Below are positions 1 through 8,571 of a stretch of 64,000 bases of DNA, piece after piece. The DNA comes from Myxococcus landrumus. Its GTDB lineage: Bacteria; Myxococcota; Myxococcia; Myxococcales; Myxococcaceae. Made by a program: the position numbers and the translations under genes. The stretch covers positions 4,228,001 through 4,292,000 of the forward strand of contig NZ_CP071091.1 of assembly GCF_017301635.1 (NCBI RefSeq). Direction: 5' to 3'. The notes below the pieces were generated by a model that ran no database searches, was not told where the DNA came from, and saw nothing but the letters and a program-made list of their open reading frames with translations. Numbering within the stretch: position 1 is the first letter of the stretch; the number at the start of each line of letters is the position of its first letter.

Positions 1-117
1 CATGCCCTCGAGGCTAGCAGCGGGCTGTCTCCAACGCTCGCGCCCTGAGCGTTTCAGACAAAATGTTGAGCCGTCCGCGAATGGCGCCTCCGAGGCCAGT
101 TCGGCACAGTCTCAGCC

Positions 118-567
118 ATGAACGACACCCGCGCTTCATCTGAAGGCCTCATGAACCCGAACCACTCACAGTTGTCCTGGAAGCTCACCTCCCCCACGGC
201 TTTGTTCACCTTGCTGCTGGGTGCCTTCCTGCTGTTCCTCAGCCTCCGGGGAGCGCTGGACCCGATCAGCGCGGCCAGGGGATTCGGCCTGACCGATTCC
301 GGGAGCGAGGTCATCCCCTGGCTCTACGTCAAGGCGGGCAGGGACCTCGGCCTGGCACTGGCGATGTTCGCCCTGGTGGCCATCCGACAGCGAAAGGCCG
401 CGGGTGTCTTCGTCCTCGCCACCATCGTGATGCCCACTGTGGACGCGCTGACCGTGATGCATGGTGGTGCCTCGCTCGCCTTCGCGCTCGCGGTCCATGG
501 AAGCGCGGTGGTCTACGGAATCGTGCTGGCAGCCGCGCTGCTGCGCCCCCAGAAAGTCACCTTTTGA
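118..567 (+). CDS. DUF4267-type small membrane protein
   Basis: A 149-residue protein with four hydrophobic stretches (roughly residues 24-44, 65-82, 92-110 and 120-142), so an integral inner-membrane protein. The pattern of a short N-terminal helix, a Gly/Phe-rich loop and a conserved WLYVKAGRDL-like segment after the first helix resembles the DUF4267 family, whose function is unknown. An internal ATG at 151 (MNPNHSQ...) gives a more usual N-terminus and may be the true start. It stands alone on this strand; the next gene is the convergent LysR regulator. The family assignment is by recollection of the pattern; the membrane topology is visible directly. Confidence 0.7.
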   Translation: MNDTRASSEGLMNPNHSQLSWKLTSPTALFTLLLGAFLLFLSLRGALDPISAARGFGLTDSGSEVIPWLYVKAGRDLGLALAMFALVAIRQRKAAGVFVLATIVMPTVDALTVMHGGASLAFALAVHGSAVVYGIVLAAALLRPQKVTF

Positions 568-917
568 TGACGAGAGCTCCTGGCGGTGCAGGGGCTCACC
601 GGGAGCACCGGCATCGAGGTGGCGCATGCTCCCCAGCCCCAGGGGGGGACGCCCGAGGTGGTCTGCCTATTGACGGTCGAGGTGAAGGCGGAGGCCGCGT
701 ACGCCACGGAGCTTTGCGGGTTGCCATTGGCAGAGCTCCTGGAGCGGTCCTCATAGGCAGGTGCTTCTCGAGCACCAGCGCAGGTGGCCCTCGGCGCATG
801 TCCCGGCAGGGGCGCGTCCGCAGTGCGCCGCTCATCCCTTGTTGAAGGAGATGAGCCGATGCGAAACATTGGATTGTTGCGCCTGAAGAACGACGAGCGG
901 TCATGCGAATTCGTTTC
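568..917. other. Intergenic stretch with a possible short gene remnant
   Basis: 350 bp between the DUF4267 gene and the end of the LysR gene. In the frame of the upstream gene, after tandem stop codons at 565-570, an open segment (GTG at 586 to TAG at 754-756, 56 codons) has natural-looking codon use, but I recognise no family and it may be the tail of a lost gene. I see no convincing promoter or terminator in the rest. Confidence 0.3.
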
Positions 918-1847
918 TCAGTCGGCGGATTCCTTCGATATCGAGCGAACTGAATCGATGAATGCCCGCAGCGGCGACGCCATCTGTCGCTGCGCCGGAT
1001 AGCAAAGGTAGTATCCCGGAAACAGGCCTGACCAGGGCTCGAGCAACTTCACCAGCCGGCCCGCGGCGACGTGCGGCGCAATCATTTGCTCACTGGCGAA
1101 TGCGATGCCGAGCCCATCGACGGCCGCCTGGAGTCCGAAGTCCTTGAGGTTGGTAATGACCGGTCCCTCGACCGCGACCTCGAACCATTTCTCGTCTTCC
1201 ACGAACTCCCATTTGTATGGCTTTTCGTGACCGGGCCAGCGCCAGGCGATGCACCGATGGGCTGCGAGGTCACGCGGATGTTGAGGCGTGCCGCACCGAG
1301 CGAGATAGTCAGGGGAGGCGACGGCGATCTGCCGCAGGTCCGGACCGAGCCTGATGGCGACCATGTCCTGATCGATGACCTCGCCAATGCGGATGGCGGC
1401 GTCATAGCCACCGGCCACGATATCCACGACTTCATCGTCGAGCGTGATGTCGAGCACGACGTCGGGATACGCGTCATGGAAGGGTCGCAGGAGCGGCCTC
1501 AGAAACAAGGCCGCGGCCGTCCGGAAGCAGTGAATGCGAACGATGCCGACGGGACGGGCACCGCGCTCGCGAGTCTGTACGAAGGCTGCTGCAAGCTCCT
1601 GGACCGCGGGCCGGACTCGCTGAAACAGCTGGTCGCCGGCCTCGGTCAAGGAAACGCTCCGAGTGTTTCGATGCAGGAGGCGGACGCCGATGCGCTCCTC
1701 GAGCCCGCGGACCAGTTGGCTCAGGGCCGAGGAGGAGACGCCGAGCTTCTCGGCCGCTCGACTGAAGTTGAGCGACTCCGCGACCGCGACAAAGGCGCGG
1801 AGCTGGCCGAAATCGCTGGTGGAAAGAAGGGAGTCGCTCATGTGCAT
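918..1847 (-). CDS. LysR-family transcriptional regulator
   Basis: A 309-residue LysR-type regulator of normal length. The N-terminal winged helix-turn-helix (about residues 10-70) is clear: FSRAAEKLGVSSSALSQLVR followed by a LEERIGVRLLHRNTRSVSLTEAG wing. The remainder is the LysR substrate-binding domain, with the usual VRIHCFRTAAALFLRPLL beginning and an AVDGLGIAFASEQM region near the end. A second ATG two codons downstream (1841) is an equally good start. It is transcribed away from the NTF2-like gene at 1932, with 84 bp between the two starts; by analogy with other LysR regulators it probably controls that neighbour and itself. The ligand cannot be told. Confidence 0.93.
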   Translation of the reverse strand: MHMSDSLLSTSDFGQLRAFVAVAESLNFSRAAEKLGVSSSALSQLVRGLEERIGVRLLHRNTRSVSLTEAGDQLFQRVRPAVQELAAAFVQTRERGARPVGIVRIHCFRTAAALFLRPLLRPFHDAYPDVVLDITLDDEVVDIVAGGYDAAIRIGEVIDQDMVAIRLGPDLRQIAVASPDYLARCGTPQHPRDLAAHRCIAWRWPGHEKPYKWEFVEDEKWFEVAVEGPVITNLKDFGLQAAVDGLGIAFASEQMIAPHVAAGRLVKLLEPWSGLFPGYYLCYPAQRQMASPLRAFIDSVRSISKESAD

Positions 1848-1931
1848 CCAGTGATTGCTTAGCCCAGCTTACAAGGGCGCCAAGCCTCGGGAACTTAATC
1901 GTTCCGGCCGGCAAGGCTAGCGTCGAGTTCC

Positions 1932-2333
1932 ATGGATATCGACATGCAGGCCTTGGTCACTCTGGCGCAGTCCTATTTCGACGCTGCCTACGAAATGGAT
2001 GCTGATAAATTCGCGTTCCTCTTTCACCCCGTGAGCTCCGTAAGCTCCGCGGTGAGAGTCGGCGAGGACATCAAGGTGAGCGTGACGCCGATAGAGGCGT
2101 GGCTGGCGGCGGTCCGGAACATGAAGGCTCCGAAACAACTGGGCTTGGAGCGTCACGATGAAATCTTGACCATCGATGTTGCCAAGGAATTGGCACTCGT
2201 GAAGCTGAAACTGCAGGTTCCGCCCCGCTGCTTCACCGACATGTTGTCGTGTGTCAAGGTTGCTGGGACCTGGAAGATTTTTCAGAAAGTGACATTCTCG
2301 TCAACACTCCCCATCACCCTCTCCCAAACATAA
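1932..2333 (+). CDS. NTF2-like / lumazine-binding-like family protein
   Basis: A 133-residue soluble protein with the layout of the small NTF2-like (SnoaL / putative lumazine-binding) fold: an N-terminal helix pair (ALVTLAQSYFDAAYEMDADK), a FHP motif, then a beta-rich half ending FTDMLSCVKVAGTWKIFQKV, where the W-K-I strand is typical. No signal peptide is present. It lies divergently to the LysR gene at 918-1847 and is its likely target. Members of this fold bind small hydrophobic molecules or act as isomerases or dehydratases, but nothing here fixes a reaction. Confidence 0.75.
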   Translation: MDIDMQALVTLAQSYFDAAYEMDADKFAFLFHPVSSVSSAVRVGEDIKVSVTPIEAWLAAVRNMKAPKQLGLERHDEILTIDVAKELALVKLKLQVPPRCFTDMLSCVKVAGTWKIFQKVTFSSTLPITLSQT

Positions 2334-2553
2334 CCTTGGCCGCGTGGAGATACACCGGTCTCGTTGAGTCCCGGCGACTTGGTGGGTCAAGCCGCCGGTC
2401 GGTACCTCTTCTCACGGTGAGCTGGGGACTGGTAGCTGAGTACGTGGAGGGATGCACGCCAGCTTGTCGGCAGCGCTGCCCAAAGCCCAGTGAGGTGTAT
2501 TGGCCCCCTGGTCCGAATGTTGAATGACGTCCCTGGGTTGGCGCAATCACACC

Positions 2554-2670
2554 GTACCGTCTGGATTTGGGCGTCGAGGAGTTGAGTGAGTCGGGACATC
2601 TCCATGCGTTCAAGAGGCGCGCTGGAGGAACGGATGACGAGACACATGGGCGCCGACGCGTGGCGGCCGC
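2554..2670 (+). mobile_element. IS66 left-end remnant (subtype of the 38.9 kb element)
   Basis: About 115 bp beginning GTACCGTCTGGATTTGGGCG align with the left end of the intact IS66 at 38885 (GTACCCGTCCGGATTTGGGC), continuing through the leader and the first codons of tnpA (homology to GADAWR). The copy stops abruptly near 2670, and no matching right end lies nearby. A scar of an old insertion followed by deletion. Confidence 0.7.
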
Positions 2671-2810
2671 CCCGTGCGCGCTGCGCCCGCTCGCCTTGAC
2701 CCATGGATGATGCAGTGCACGGATTTCGGGGAGGCACACGCACTGATGACGCAGCGACCGAATTTTGGGTAGGCACAGGGGGGCCCAAGCGCGAGCTCCC
2801 AGCTCGGAAC

Positions 2811-2853
2811 AGCAAGGCCGGCAATGGGGACATGCCCCACGACCGGCCTTGCT
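2811..2853 (-). terminator. Hairpin terminator of the 2875-5790 gene
   Basis: Perfect 11-bp inverted repeat AGCAAGGCCGG (2811-2821) and CCGGCCTTGCT (2843-2853), with a second nested stem GGGG/CCCC inside. It starts 22 bp past the stop codon of the minus-strand lipoprotein gene, where a terminator is expected. There is no long T tract, so efficiency is uncertain. Confidence 0.55.
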
Positions 2854-2874
2854 CTTCGGCGTGTCGACGCGGTC

Positions 2875-5790
2875 CTACTGCAGGGGCACGCGCTTGAGCC
2901 TGAAGGGCGAGGGGCTCTCGCTCATCGTGAAGTAGCCCGCGCCGTTGGCTTCGTACTCGATCGCCTCACCCTGGCCCTCGGCGGTGTCGGTCAGCGTGAC
3001 GGGCGTCGCGAAGACGGCCGACTCGAAGCCAAGTCCCGGCGTCGCACGGAACTCGTAGACAGTGCGGTAGGTGCGAAGGAGGAAGCGATTCGCGCATGGG
3101 TGGATCGCCGCCGCGGTCGCGGCCGAGAAGTTGGGGTCTCCGTTCAGCGGCAGCTGGATCGTGTGGACGTGGATCAGCGTGGCCTGCACGCCCGGCGTCA
3201 GCGGCTGGGGGAACTTGTACACGCCGCTCTTCCCCGTGTCCCCGTTCTTGGTGACGACGTAGATGTCCCCGGTGGTGGGGTGCACCATCAGCGACTCCGC
3301 GTCCTTCGCGCCGTCCGGATAGACGAACGGGAAGGCCTCGGCGACGAGCCCCCCCGAGGTCTGGCCGTTGGCGAGATCCGGCTCGGGCACGCGGTAGATC
3401 GTGAACGACGTGGGGGTGCCACCCGGAGGGAAGTTGGCGCTCCACTTCCCGATGTCACCGATGAAGATGCACGAGCCGCTCGGGCAGGGCCCGGTTGCGA
3501 GGTCCTCCCAGTCGGCCGGCGTCACGTTGGTCACGTTGAACGTGCCGAGCGTGCTCGCGTTGAGGGTGTTGATCGCGACGATGGCGGTGGTGTCTTCGTT
3601 GTGCACGTAGAGCGCGTTGCCGACCACGCGGCTCGCGGCCAGGCCCGAGGGCTCCACGATTTGCGGCGCGGTCACGGTGCCCTGGAGCGTGAAGGTGCTC
3701 GCGTACGTATCGCCGACCATGCAACTGGGGGCGTTGGCGGCGCGCAGGACGATCACGTGCGCGGTGTTGGTCTGCACGAACGCGGAGCTACCGGAGAGGC
3801 CCGTCTGGAGGCCCGGCGCGGTGAGCGACCGGTAGGCCGCATTGAAGAGCAGTCCGTTGGCGTGACCCAGGCACGCATCGAAGGCCTCGGTGAAGCCGAG
3901 CGGCGGCTCGATGCCGGTGGCAGGGCAAGTGGCGTCCGGCCAGACCTGGGAGCCGTACCAGACGGCGAGGCCGCCCACGCTGCCGGTCACCACGTCGGGC
4001 ACGGTGAACGACGCGGAGTCGCCGTTCTTCTGGCCTGCGTGCACGTCGATGGGCTGGAGCGGATCGACGCCGCGGAAGGCCTCCACGCTCCCCGCCATGT
4101 GGGTGGTCGCGTCCAGTCCGAACGCGTAGCTCGCGGGCTCGGAGGCGCCCGCGACGCGGTAGAAGATCCAGGTGCGGATGGCATAGGCGCTCTGCTCCGA
4201 GCGCAGGAACGTCCAGCCGGCGGGCGGCGTGACGGTCGCGGCGATGTTGTTGCGCACGGTCACCCGCGCGATGAGCGCGTCGTTGGCCTCGGTCCCCGAC
4301 GGCTTGGGGATCGACAGCGAGGCAATCGACAGGCCGCTGTGGTGCGAGCTCCCACGCAACGCGACCCCCGAGGGCGGTGCGACCTCGGCGCGGCGAAGGG
4401 CAACGACCTGCGCGACATTGGTCTCGGCGAGCGTCGAGCTCCCGTTGAACGGGCCCTGGATGCCGGAACCGGCGAGGGGCATGAAGGCGGCGTTGAAGAC
4501 GAGGCCCTGCGACGAGGACACCAGGCAGGTGTCGTAGGTCTCGGCGAAGCCCACGGGGGGCTCGATGGCCGAGGTCGGACACGCGGCGCCGGTCCACGCC
4601 TGCGCGCCGAACCAGACGGCGGCCCCGCCCGCGGTCGAGGTGCTCAGCTGCGGCGTCGTGAAGGCCGTCGAGCTGCTGTTGCTCTTGCCGGCGTGCGTGT
4701 CGATCGGGTTGGCCGGATTGACGCCGGCATACGCCACGAGGTTGCCGACGAGGTAGCTCGCGATGGAACTCTGGAACGTGTGGCTCGCGGGCTCGCCGGC
4801 GGTGGCGACGCGGACGAAGACCCAGCCGCGGATGCTCCAGGTGCTCATGTCGGTGCGCACCAGCGTCCAACCCGCGGGCGGGGTGATCTCGGCGCCGATC
4901 TGGTTCCGGTTCGCAAGGTGCGCCAGCAGCACGTGACCGGCGGCGACGCCCGTAGGGGTCGAGAGAGTCAGGCTGGTGACCGTCTTGCCGCTCGCGTGCG
5001 TGGCGCCGACGAGGGTGATCTCCCCGGTGGCTGGCGGCTGGAGGGGACGCAGCACCACCGCGTGCGTGATGTTGGTGTTGGGGAGCGTGGAGCTGCCGGT
5101 GAAGGCGGGCTGGGCACCCGCGGCCCCGAGCTCCGAGGTGGCGGCGCTGTGCAGCACGCCGCGCGACGACGAGACGAGGCAGGTGTCGAGCTGCTCGGTG
5201 AAGCCTGTCGGAGGGGTGTGGACCGCGGGGCACGCGGTGCCTCCCCAGACCTGGGCCGAGAACCACACTGCGAGGCCGTTCGCGGACGACGTGGTGGCGA
5301 CGGGCAGCGCGAGGCTCGCGCTGTTGCCATTCTTCTGGCCCACGTGCACGTCGATCGGCTCGAGCGGATCCGCGCCCGACACCGCGACCAGGGTGGCCGC
5401 CATGGCGCTGGCGAGGTCGAGGGTGAAGGTGTGACTGCTCGGCTCGGCCGCGCTGGCCACGCGGAGGAAGAGCCAGGACTTGATGGCTGCTGCGCTCTGC
5501 TCGGAGCGCAGCAGCGTCCAGCCAGCGGGCGGGGTGGCGACGGCGGTGACGGCCTCGCGATTGCTCAGCTGCATCACCAGCACATCTCCGGCGGCCGTAC
5601 CGACGGGGGTGGGGATGGAGAGGGTGGTGGTGTCCAGGCTGCTCGCGCTGGTGGTTCCTCGCACGGAGAGCGTGGAGAGGCCCTGAGCCGTCGTCGCAGC
5701 CTGTACGTCGTAGGGCTGCGCGAGCTCAGTCGTTCCACAGGCGGCCATCAGTAGGGCGGCCGCGAGCCAAAGACTTCGGAATGGGGTCAT
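2875..5790 (-). CDS. Large secreted lipoprotein with three repeats and a propeller-like C-terminus
   Basis: About 971 residues from the ATG at 5790, chosen because it opens a signal peptide (MTPFRSLWLAAALLMAAC) ending in a lipobox-like MAAC; the frame is open 46 codons further upstream but that part looks non-coding. After the Cys come three homologous units of roughly 180 residues, each with a TTLSIPTPVGTAAGDVL-like start, a TPPAGWTLLRSEQS-like centre, a PIDVH.G..N stretch and two Cys near its end. The last ~370 residues differ: WEDLATGPC, IYVVTKNGD and YKFPQPL motifs suggest a beta-propeller. Probably outer-membrane or surface attached. Function unknown. A strong hairpin follows the gene at 2811-2853. 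Confidence 0.8.
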   Translation of the reverse strand: MTPFRSLWLAAALLMAACGTTELAQPYDVQAATTAQGLSTLSVRGTTSASSLDTTTLSIPTPVGTAAGDVLVMQLSNREAVTAVATPPAGWTLLRSEQSAAAIKSWLFLRVASAAEPSSHTFTLDLASAMAATLVAVSGADPLEPIDVHVGQKNGNSASLALPVATTSSANGLAVWFSAQVWGGTACPAVHTPPTGFTEQLDTCLVSSSRGVLHSAATSELGAAGAQPAFTGSSTLPNTNITHAVVLRPLQPPATGEITLVGATHASGKTVTSLTLSTPTGVAAGHVLLAHLANRNQIGAEITPPAGWTLVRTDMSTWSIRGWVFVRVATAGEPASHTFQSSIASYLVGNLVAYAGVNPANPIDTHAGKSNSSSTAFTTPQLSTSTAGGAAVWFGAQAWTGAACPTSAIEPPVGFAETYDTCLVSSSQGLVFNAAFMPLAGSGIQGPFNGSSTLAETNVAQVVALRRAEVAPPSGVALRGSSHHSGLSIASLSIPKPSGTEANDALIARVTVRNNIAATVTPPAGWTFLRSEQSAYAIRTWIFYRVAGASEPASYAFGLDATTHMAGSVEAFRGVDPLQPIDVHAGQKNGDSASFTVPDVVTGSVGGLAVWYGSQVWPDATCPATGIEPPLGFTEAFDACLGHANGLLFNAAYRSLTAPGLQTGLSGSSAFVQTNTAHVIVLRAANAPSCMVGDTYASTFTLQGTVTAPQIVEPSGLAASRVVGNALYVHNEDTTAIVAINTLNASTLGTFNVTNVTPADWEDLATGPCPSGSCIFIGDIGKWSANFPPGGTPTSFTIYRVPEPDLANGQTSGGLVAEAFPFVYPDGAKDAESLMVHPTTGDIYVVTKNGDTGKSGVYKFPQPLTPGVQATLIHVHTIQLPLNGDPNFSAATAAAIHPCANRFLLRTYRTVYEFRATPGLGFESAVFATPVTLTDTAEGQGEAIEYEANGAGYFTMSESPSPFRLKRVPLQ

Positions 5791-6097
5791 GAGGTGTTGA
5801 TCGAGTGTCGACTCACCGGACTGGAGGTCCGGGAATCGGCCATGAGAAGGACCCCGAAGTGCAAAGCGCAATCGACTGTCATGAAACAAGAAAGCTACCG
5901 TGAAATAGTTGGAATCGTCGGGTGTCATCGAAAGATGGTGGCAGTCCTGTTCATGCGGTCACGCGGAGTACTTGGAGAACGCGAAGCCCCAAGATATCCG
6001 CGCATGGTGCAAGGGCCGAAGGGCGGTCGGCACCCCGAGGGGTGCGCCTCCAGGCAAGCCTCGTGACCGTGGCTGTGACCGGCTCGTGACGTCAGCA
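5791..6097. other. Upstream region of the lipoprotein gene, no gene seen
   Basis: 307 bp between the lipoprotein start and the IS21-derived element at 6098. It must hold the promoter of the minus-strand lipoprotein gene, but I see no convincing -35/-10 pair. No open frame looks like a real gene. Confidence 0.4.
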
Positions 6098-6529
6098 TGG
6101 AGACGATCATGGGAAAGCGCGGCGATTCGAGCGCGTGACCCGTGAGCGCTGGAAACGCGATGGCCGGCTGAGCAGTCACGTGAGCGCGACGTTTGCCGGC
6201 GGTCAGTGAAGGGGGATGAGTTGAATCGGGCTGCGTCGAGTTCTTGGTCCTGGTCGGAGCGACGAGACTTGCTGGTGATGCAGACAAGCAATCTCTTGTG
6301 CACGAGAGGGTCTGCGCTGGCGGATGGATGCGACCTTCAAGAGCCATTCGCCCGGCGACCTCAATTTCCTCCAGCTTGCTCATCTCGTCCACTCGCGCAA
6401 CCCAGCATGGCTCAAGGCTCCCCTGCCGCCAGACTCCGGCACCTCGAGCGCCGCTGCGCGGCCCTCCAATCCCGCGCTTCTCCGCGCTCGGGTGGATCGA
6501 AGACCCGCGCTTCGTGAAGGTTGTCTCCA
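6098..6529 (-). mobile_element. Internally deleted, non-autonomous IS21-family derivative
   Basis: 432 bp that carry both ends of the IS21-family element seen at 30727-34074 but almost none of its middle. The end at 6098 (TGGAGACGATCATGGGAAAG) matches the istB-side end and is followed at about 6232-6330 by degraded codons of the istB 3' end. The stretch 6370-6529 is the other, istA-side end in reverse complement, homologous to 30727-30895 and finishing in TTGTCTCCA at 6529. The order and orientation are those of a full element with istA and most of istB removed. No flanking duplication is evident. Such a copy could move only with transposase supplied by the full elements. Confidence 0.7.
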
Positions 6530-6816
6530 CCCTGGGGTAGCGTGGCCGCTCGTCGGGCTCCCTCACCGGAGTCCCGCCTCAACTTTTTTTGGGGGAAGCG
6601 AGCTTCTCGTCCTTTGCGTCGACTGGGAAGGACGCGTTACGGCGCGATGGCGGTCGATGTGCTCCGCCATGCTCCCGCCTCGCCGCCTGGGCCTTGAACT
6701 CCACCCCATTCAGTGAGGTATGGGAGCCCTGATGCGAGGGGGGCTCCGTGGTACGCCGTGATGCCAGAAGGCGTTGAGGCCCACCGCGCGGGAGTGAGGT
6801 AAGCAGCAAGGCCATC
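6530..6816. other. Region between IS scar and Imm11 gene, no gene seen
   Basis: 287 bp without a convincing open frame. If the immunity gene once followed a toxin gene, as is usual for the family, that toxin has been lost here, next to the IS scar. Confidence 0.4.
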
Positions 6817-7392
6817 ATGTCGACCGTCACTCGGTACTTCAGGCTCATGGAGGACGTACGGGCCGGTAGCTGGTTCCTCGGAGACCTGTTGGACGAGACG
6901 GGGCAGGCGTTCGAGGACTTCTGGCGGTTTTCGGAAGGAGGGCCTGTCCCTTCTGTCGGGCGCTTGAAGTCCCCCATCGAAGCGCCGGGGACGCCCTTGG
7001 ATTTCAGCAGCGCGGGCGTTGGCATGACGCCCATCCTTCACCTCAGGCTCGCCGCCATCTTCGCGGAGCTGGCTCCAGAAGATGTCCAACTCGTCCCTGT
7101 TGAAGTCAAAGGCTGCTCGGACCCGTACGTCATGCTCGTGGCCACGAAGCTCATTCGCTGCATCGACGAGAAGTCCTCACGCGAGGTCTTGTTTTATCTT
7201 CCCGAGGACGAGCTGCCTGAGTTGGTTGGCCCGTATCGAAGCGTGGCGGGGATGAGGATTGACCCCACGAGGGTGGGAAGCGCGAGGGTCTTCCGCACCT
7301 GGGGATGGTCAACCGGTCTCATCGTCTCCGAGGCCATCAAGACCGCCCTGGCATTCGCACGCGTCACGGGCGCCGCCTTCGAGGACGTTTAG
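6817..7392 (+). CDS. Imm11 (MXAN_0049-type) immunity protein
   Basis: A 191-residue protein matching the Imm11/DUF1629 family named after MXAN_0049 of Myxococcus: N-terminal YFRLMEDV, a PLDFS..GVGMTPILHLRLA block, FAELAPEDVQLVPVEV, VATKLIRCIDE and the C-terminal RVFRTWGWSTGLIVSE segment are all characteristic as I know the family. Family members are predicted to neutralise polymorphic toxins delivered to sibling cells. No toxin gene is adjacent: upstream is an IS21-derived scar and downstream a lipoprotein gene. The gene therefore looks like an orphan immunity gene, possibly protecting against a toxin encoded elsewhere or by other strains. Confidence 0.85.
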   Translation: MSTVTRYFRLMEDVRAGSWFLGDLLDETGQAFEDFWRFSEGGPVPSVGRLKSPIEAPGTPLDFSSAGVGMTPILHLRLAAIFAELAPEDVQLVPVEVKGCSDPYVMLVATKLIRCIDEKSSREVLFYLPEDELPELVGPYRSVAGMRIDPTRVGSARVFRTWGWSTGLIVSEAIKTALAFARVTGAAFEDV

Positions 7393-7712
7393 GCACACCC
7401 GCTCGCAGTGATGCCCACGGGCGTTGAGCACAGCGCTGCCTGCTCCTCGAGGTCCTCCTTCGAACCACAGCGGCCCTCATCGCAATCACTGCCGGGAGTG
7501 GCAAGGCTTGCCCCCGTCCTCTCGGCAACCCTTGCCGTTCCCCACGGCCGTCCTCTCTGAGTGGCCATTGGCATTCGGGTTGCTCTACCCGGGCTCACTC
7601 CGTGCCGCGGAGCCGCATGGTGCGGTGTCCCGGCTCGGAGCCCCCTCGGCCATGCTCGGCGGACGGTCGCTCCGCTCGCGCATGGCTGTCATTGAAAGGA
7701 CCGGGTCTCTCC
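7393..7712. other. Intergenic, leader of the 7713 lipoprotein gene
   Basis: 320 bp between the immunity gene and the next start codon. It includes a ribosome-binding site GAAAGGA at 7694-7700. No other feature stands out; long open frames here are by-products of high GC. Confidence 0.4.
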
Positions 7713-8525
7713 GTGCGCAACCTCCTCCTCGCCCTCCCGCTCGCCACCCTCACCGCCGCCTGTGGCGGTGAGCCCCTCGCACCCGAGACGCCCTCGGTCG
7801 CCGATGAGGCCACCGGCCAGGCCGCGCAACAGGTCACCCTCGACGGCACCTATACGTGGCGCGTCAATGAGATCTCCTTCACCTCCTCGGCCATCGGCTC
7901 GGCCACCAACCGCACCTGCTTCCTCAGCGCTCTCGGCGGCAGCCTCCAGGAGAACCCCTCCAACGACGGAGTCCGGAGCTTCGCCGGAGTCAACATCTTC
8001 GAGGACCAGTGGCTCATCGTCGTGAGGCAGAACGCGGACGCGGCCCTCTCCACCACCGCCAGGTGTGTCAATACCGCCGCCAACCGCACCGCCGAGGTCT
8101 CCTGGTCCAACGGCGAGGCCGCCAAGGTCCTGGGCGCCGTGACGGCCGACCGCCGCTGCTTCCTCACCCGGGTTGAGGCCTCCGGCGCCTTCAACTCCAC
8201 CTCCGAATACGTCCGCGTCTGGAACGACGGCCTCAACTGGTACCTCGGGGGTGACCTCGCCGACGCGGGTGGCGCCCGCGCCATCTGCGTCGACATCCCC
8301 GAGAGCGTCGGCAATGGGTGGCAGTTGATCTCCGGCTCCGGCGGCCAGAGCACGGACCTCGCCTACAACCCCGGCGGCGTCGCCTGCTTCCTCTCCGGCA
8401 TCGGCGGCCGTTTCAACCAGGACAGCTACTCGGACGGCGTGAGCGTCGACTACAACTCCGGCACCCGCACCTGGGAGATGGCCCTCTCCCCCTTCAAGCG
8501 CGGCTGGGCCCACTGCGTCAAGTAA
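7713..8525 (+). CDS. Secreted lipoprotein with repeated Cys-containing units
   Basis: 270 residues from a GTG at 7713, preferred because it gives a compact signal peptide, VRNLLLALPLATLTAAC, ending in a lipobox (TAAC), with GAAAGGA 12 nt upstream; the frame is open further upstream but those codons look non-coding. The mature protein has three units of about 80 residues, each carrying a CFL-type motif (RTCFLSALGG, RRCFLTRVEA, VACFLSGIGG), an aromatic strand and a closing Cys (RCVN, ICVD, HCVK), so probably three disulphide-bonded domains. Likely displayed on the outer membrane. Seen often as a hypothetical protein in myxobacteria; function unknown. Confidence 0.8.
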   Translation: MRNLLLALPLATLTAACGGEPLAPETPSVADEATGQAAQQVTLDGTYTWRVNEISFTSSAIGSATNRTCFLSALGGSLQENPSNDGVRSFAGVNIFEDQWLIVVRQNADAALSTTARCVNTAANRTAEVSWSNGEAAKVLGAVTADRRCFLTRVEASGAFNSTSEYVRVWNDGLNWYLGGDLADAGGARAICVDIPESVGNGWQLISGSGGQSTDLAYNPGGVACFLSGIGGRFNQDSYSDGVSVDYNSGTRTWEMALSPFKRGWAHCVK

Positions 8526-8540
8526 TCCCTCTCACCCCAA

Positions 8541-8571
8541 GGCCTGGGTCCGTCTACAGCGGGCCCAGGCC
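8541..8571. terminator. Convergent hairpin between lipoprotein and hydrolase genes
   Basis: GGCCTGGG (8541-8548) pairs with CCCAGGCC (8564-8571), a perfect 8-bp stem. It sits 15 bp past the stop of the plus-strand gene and overlaps the last codons of the convergent hydrolase fragment, so it can serve both. No T tract is present. Confidence 0.45.

Noticed and set aside
2824..5754. A 976-codon open frame on the plus strand opposite the repeat lipoprotein
   Set aside because: Arg/Gly/Ala-rich composition without domains; it is the antisense shadow of a real high-GC gene with a signal peptide and repeats.
5925..6566. A 213-codon minus-strand frame over the IS21 scar
   Set aside because: It runs through both ends of the IS21 derivative in a frame that is not istA or istB.
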